Assembly (NCBI GenBank): GCA_913048145.1
Contig: CAJWVP010000212.1
Span: 1 to 5,512 of the forward strand
From: an uncultured Rhodospirillaceae bacterium
GTDB taxonomy: Bacteria; Pseudomonadota; Alphaproteobacteria; Rhodospirillales; Casp-alpha2
Direction: 5' to 3'
Length of the DNA: 5,512 nucleotides
Shown here: positions 5,396 to 5,512 of the stretch, piece by piece
Layout: each line of letters opens with the position of its first letter
Position numbering within the stretch: position 1 is the stretch's first letter
Notes under the pieces: generated by a model
What the model was told of the DNA's origin: nothing
Seen by the model: only the letters and a program-made list of their open reading frames with translations
Database searches by the model: none
Position numbers and translations under genes: made by a program

Positions 5396-5512
5396 ATGGG
5401 TGGCAACGTGGAAGAGGCGTCCAAGGGTATGGACGATGTGCAGTCGGGTATTGGTATGTTCTCGGATGTGGCGTCGGAGATGAGTGAGGGCTCGGAAGCG
5501 ATCTTGACGGCG
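5396..5512 (+). CDS. Start of an ORF resembling a chemotaxis receptor signalling helix
   Basis: From ATG 5396 the frame is open to the window edge (39 codons). The translation is a helical, Ala/Ser/Glu/Gly-rich segment (NVEEASKGMDDVQSGIGMFS, then SEMSEGSEAILTA) that follows the pattern of the descending helix of methyl-accepting chemotaxis proteins, near their C-terminus. Third positions are GC-rich, and the opposite strand reads as Ser/Pro/Thr-rich sequence with several rare ATA codons. The same frame meets a TAA at 5366-5368, so no receptor body, HAMP domain or membrane segment precedes it. There is no clear ribosome binding site. It could be the 5'-truncated relic of a receptor gene or a short cytoplasmic protein that continues to the right. 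It is divergent from the GH114-like gene. Confidence 0.45.
   Translation, partial: MGGNVEEASKGMDDVQSGIGMFSDVASEMSEGSEAILTA

Noticed and set aside
5370..5512. - strand open frame of 47 codons ending in TAA, followed by a terminator-like hairpin
   Set aside because: The translation is Ser/Pro/Thr-rich with several ATA codons, as expected from the antisense of a receptor-like helix. The + strand reading fits better, though the hairpin leaves some doubt.

Overview
The window looks like a stretch of a moderately GC-rich proteobacterial chromosome. The codon use, the SDR and acyl-CoA ligase types and the small secreted proteins make an alphaproteobacterium my best guess, but this is an inference: there is no rRNA, tRNA or other marker to confirm it. 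I see no insertion sequence, CRISPR array, tRNA or phage gene.

Layout, left to right. (a) 1-171, + strand: the last 56 codons of an unrecognised protein. (b) 172-474: a gap between convergent genes, with one plausible + strand terminator near 405-424. (c) 475-1218, - strand: a complete short-chain dehydrogenase/reductase whose fold motifs are intact but whose catalytic Ser and Tyr positions hold Gly and Val. (d) 1301-1833, + strand, divergent from the SDR: two small genes sharing an ATGA stop/start overlap, the second encoding a small exported protein. A doubtful third reading frame with a strong Shine-Dalgarno follows at 1861. (e) 2002-3648, - strand: a complete AMP-forming acyl-CoA synthetase with all core motifs of the ANL superfamily. 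(f) 3649-4185: a gap of about 540 bases without a supported gene, holding weak hairpins and a possible relic frame. (g) 4186-5328, - strand: a secreted GH114/TM1410-like (endo-alpha-1,4-polygalactosaminidase-like) TIM-barrel protein. (h) 5396-5512, + strand: the start of an open frame that reads like the descending helix of a chemotaxis receptor signalling domain, running off the window.

The genes do not form one obvious pathway. The SDR and the acyl-CoA synthetase could both act in acyl or carboxylic acid metabolism, but they are on separate transcripts with the small + strand genes between them. The small exported protein and the GH114-like protein act outside the cytoplasm.

The most interesting observation is the order of motifs in the GH114-like protein. 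The segments that normally form the second half of the barrel (strands 5-8) come first and those of the first half (strands 1-4) come last, so the protein appears to be a natural half-barrel circular permutation. The second is the SDR lacking Ser and Tyr of its catalytic tetrad. Both rest on motif reading by eye and recalled family patterns, not on an alignment or structure prediction.
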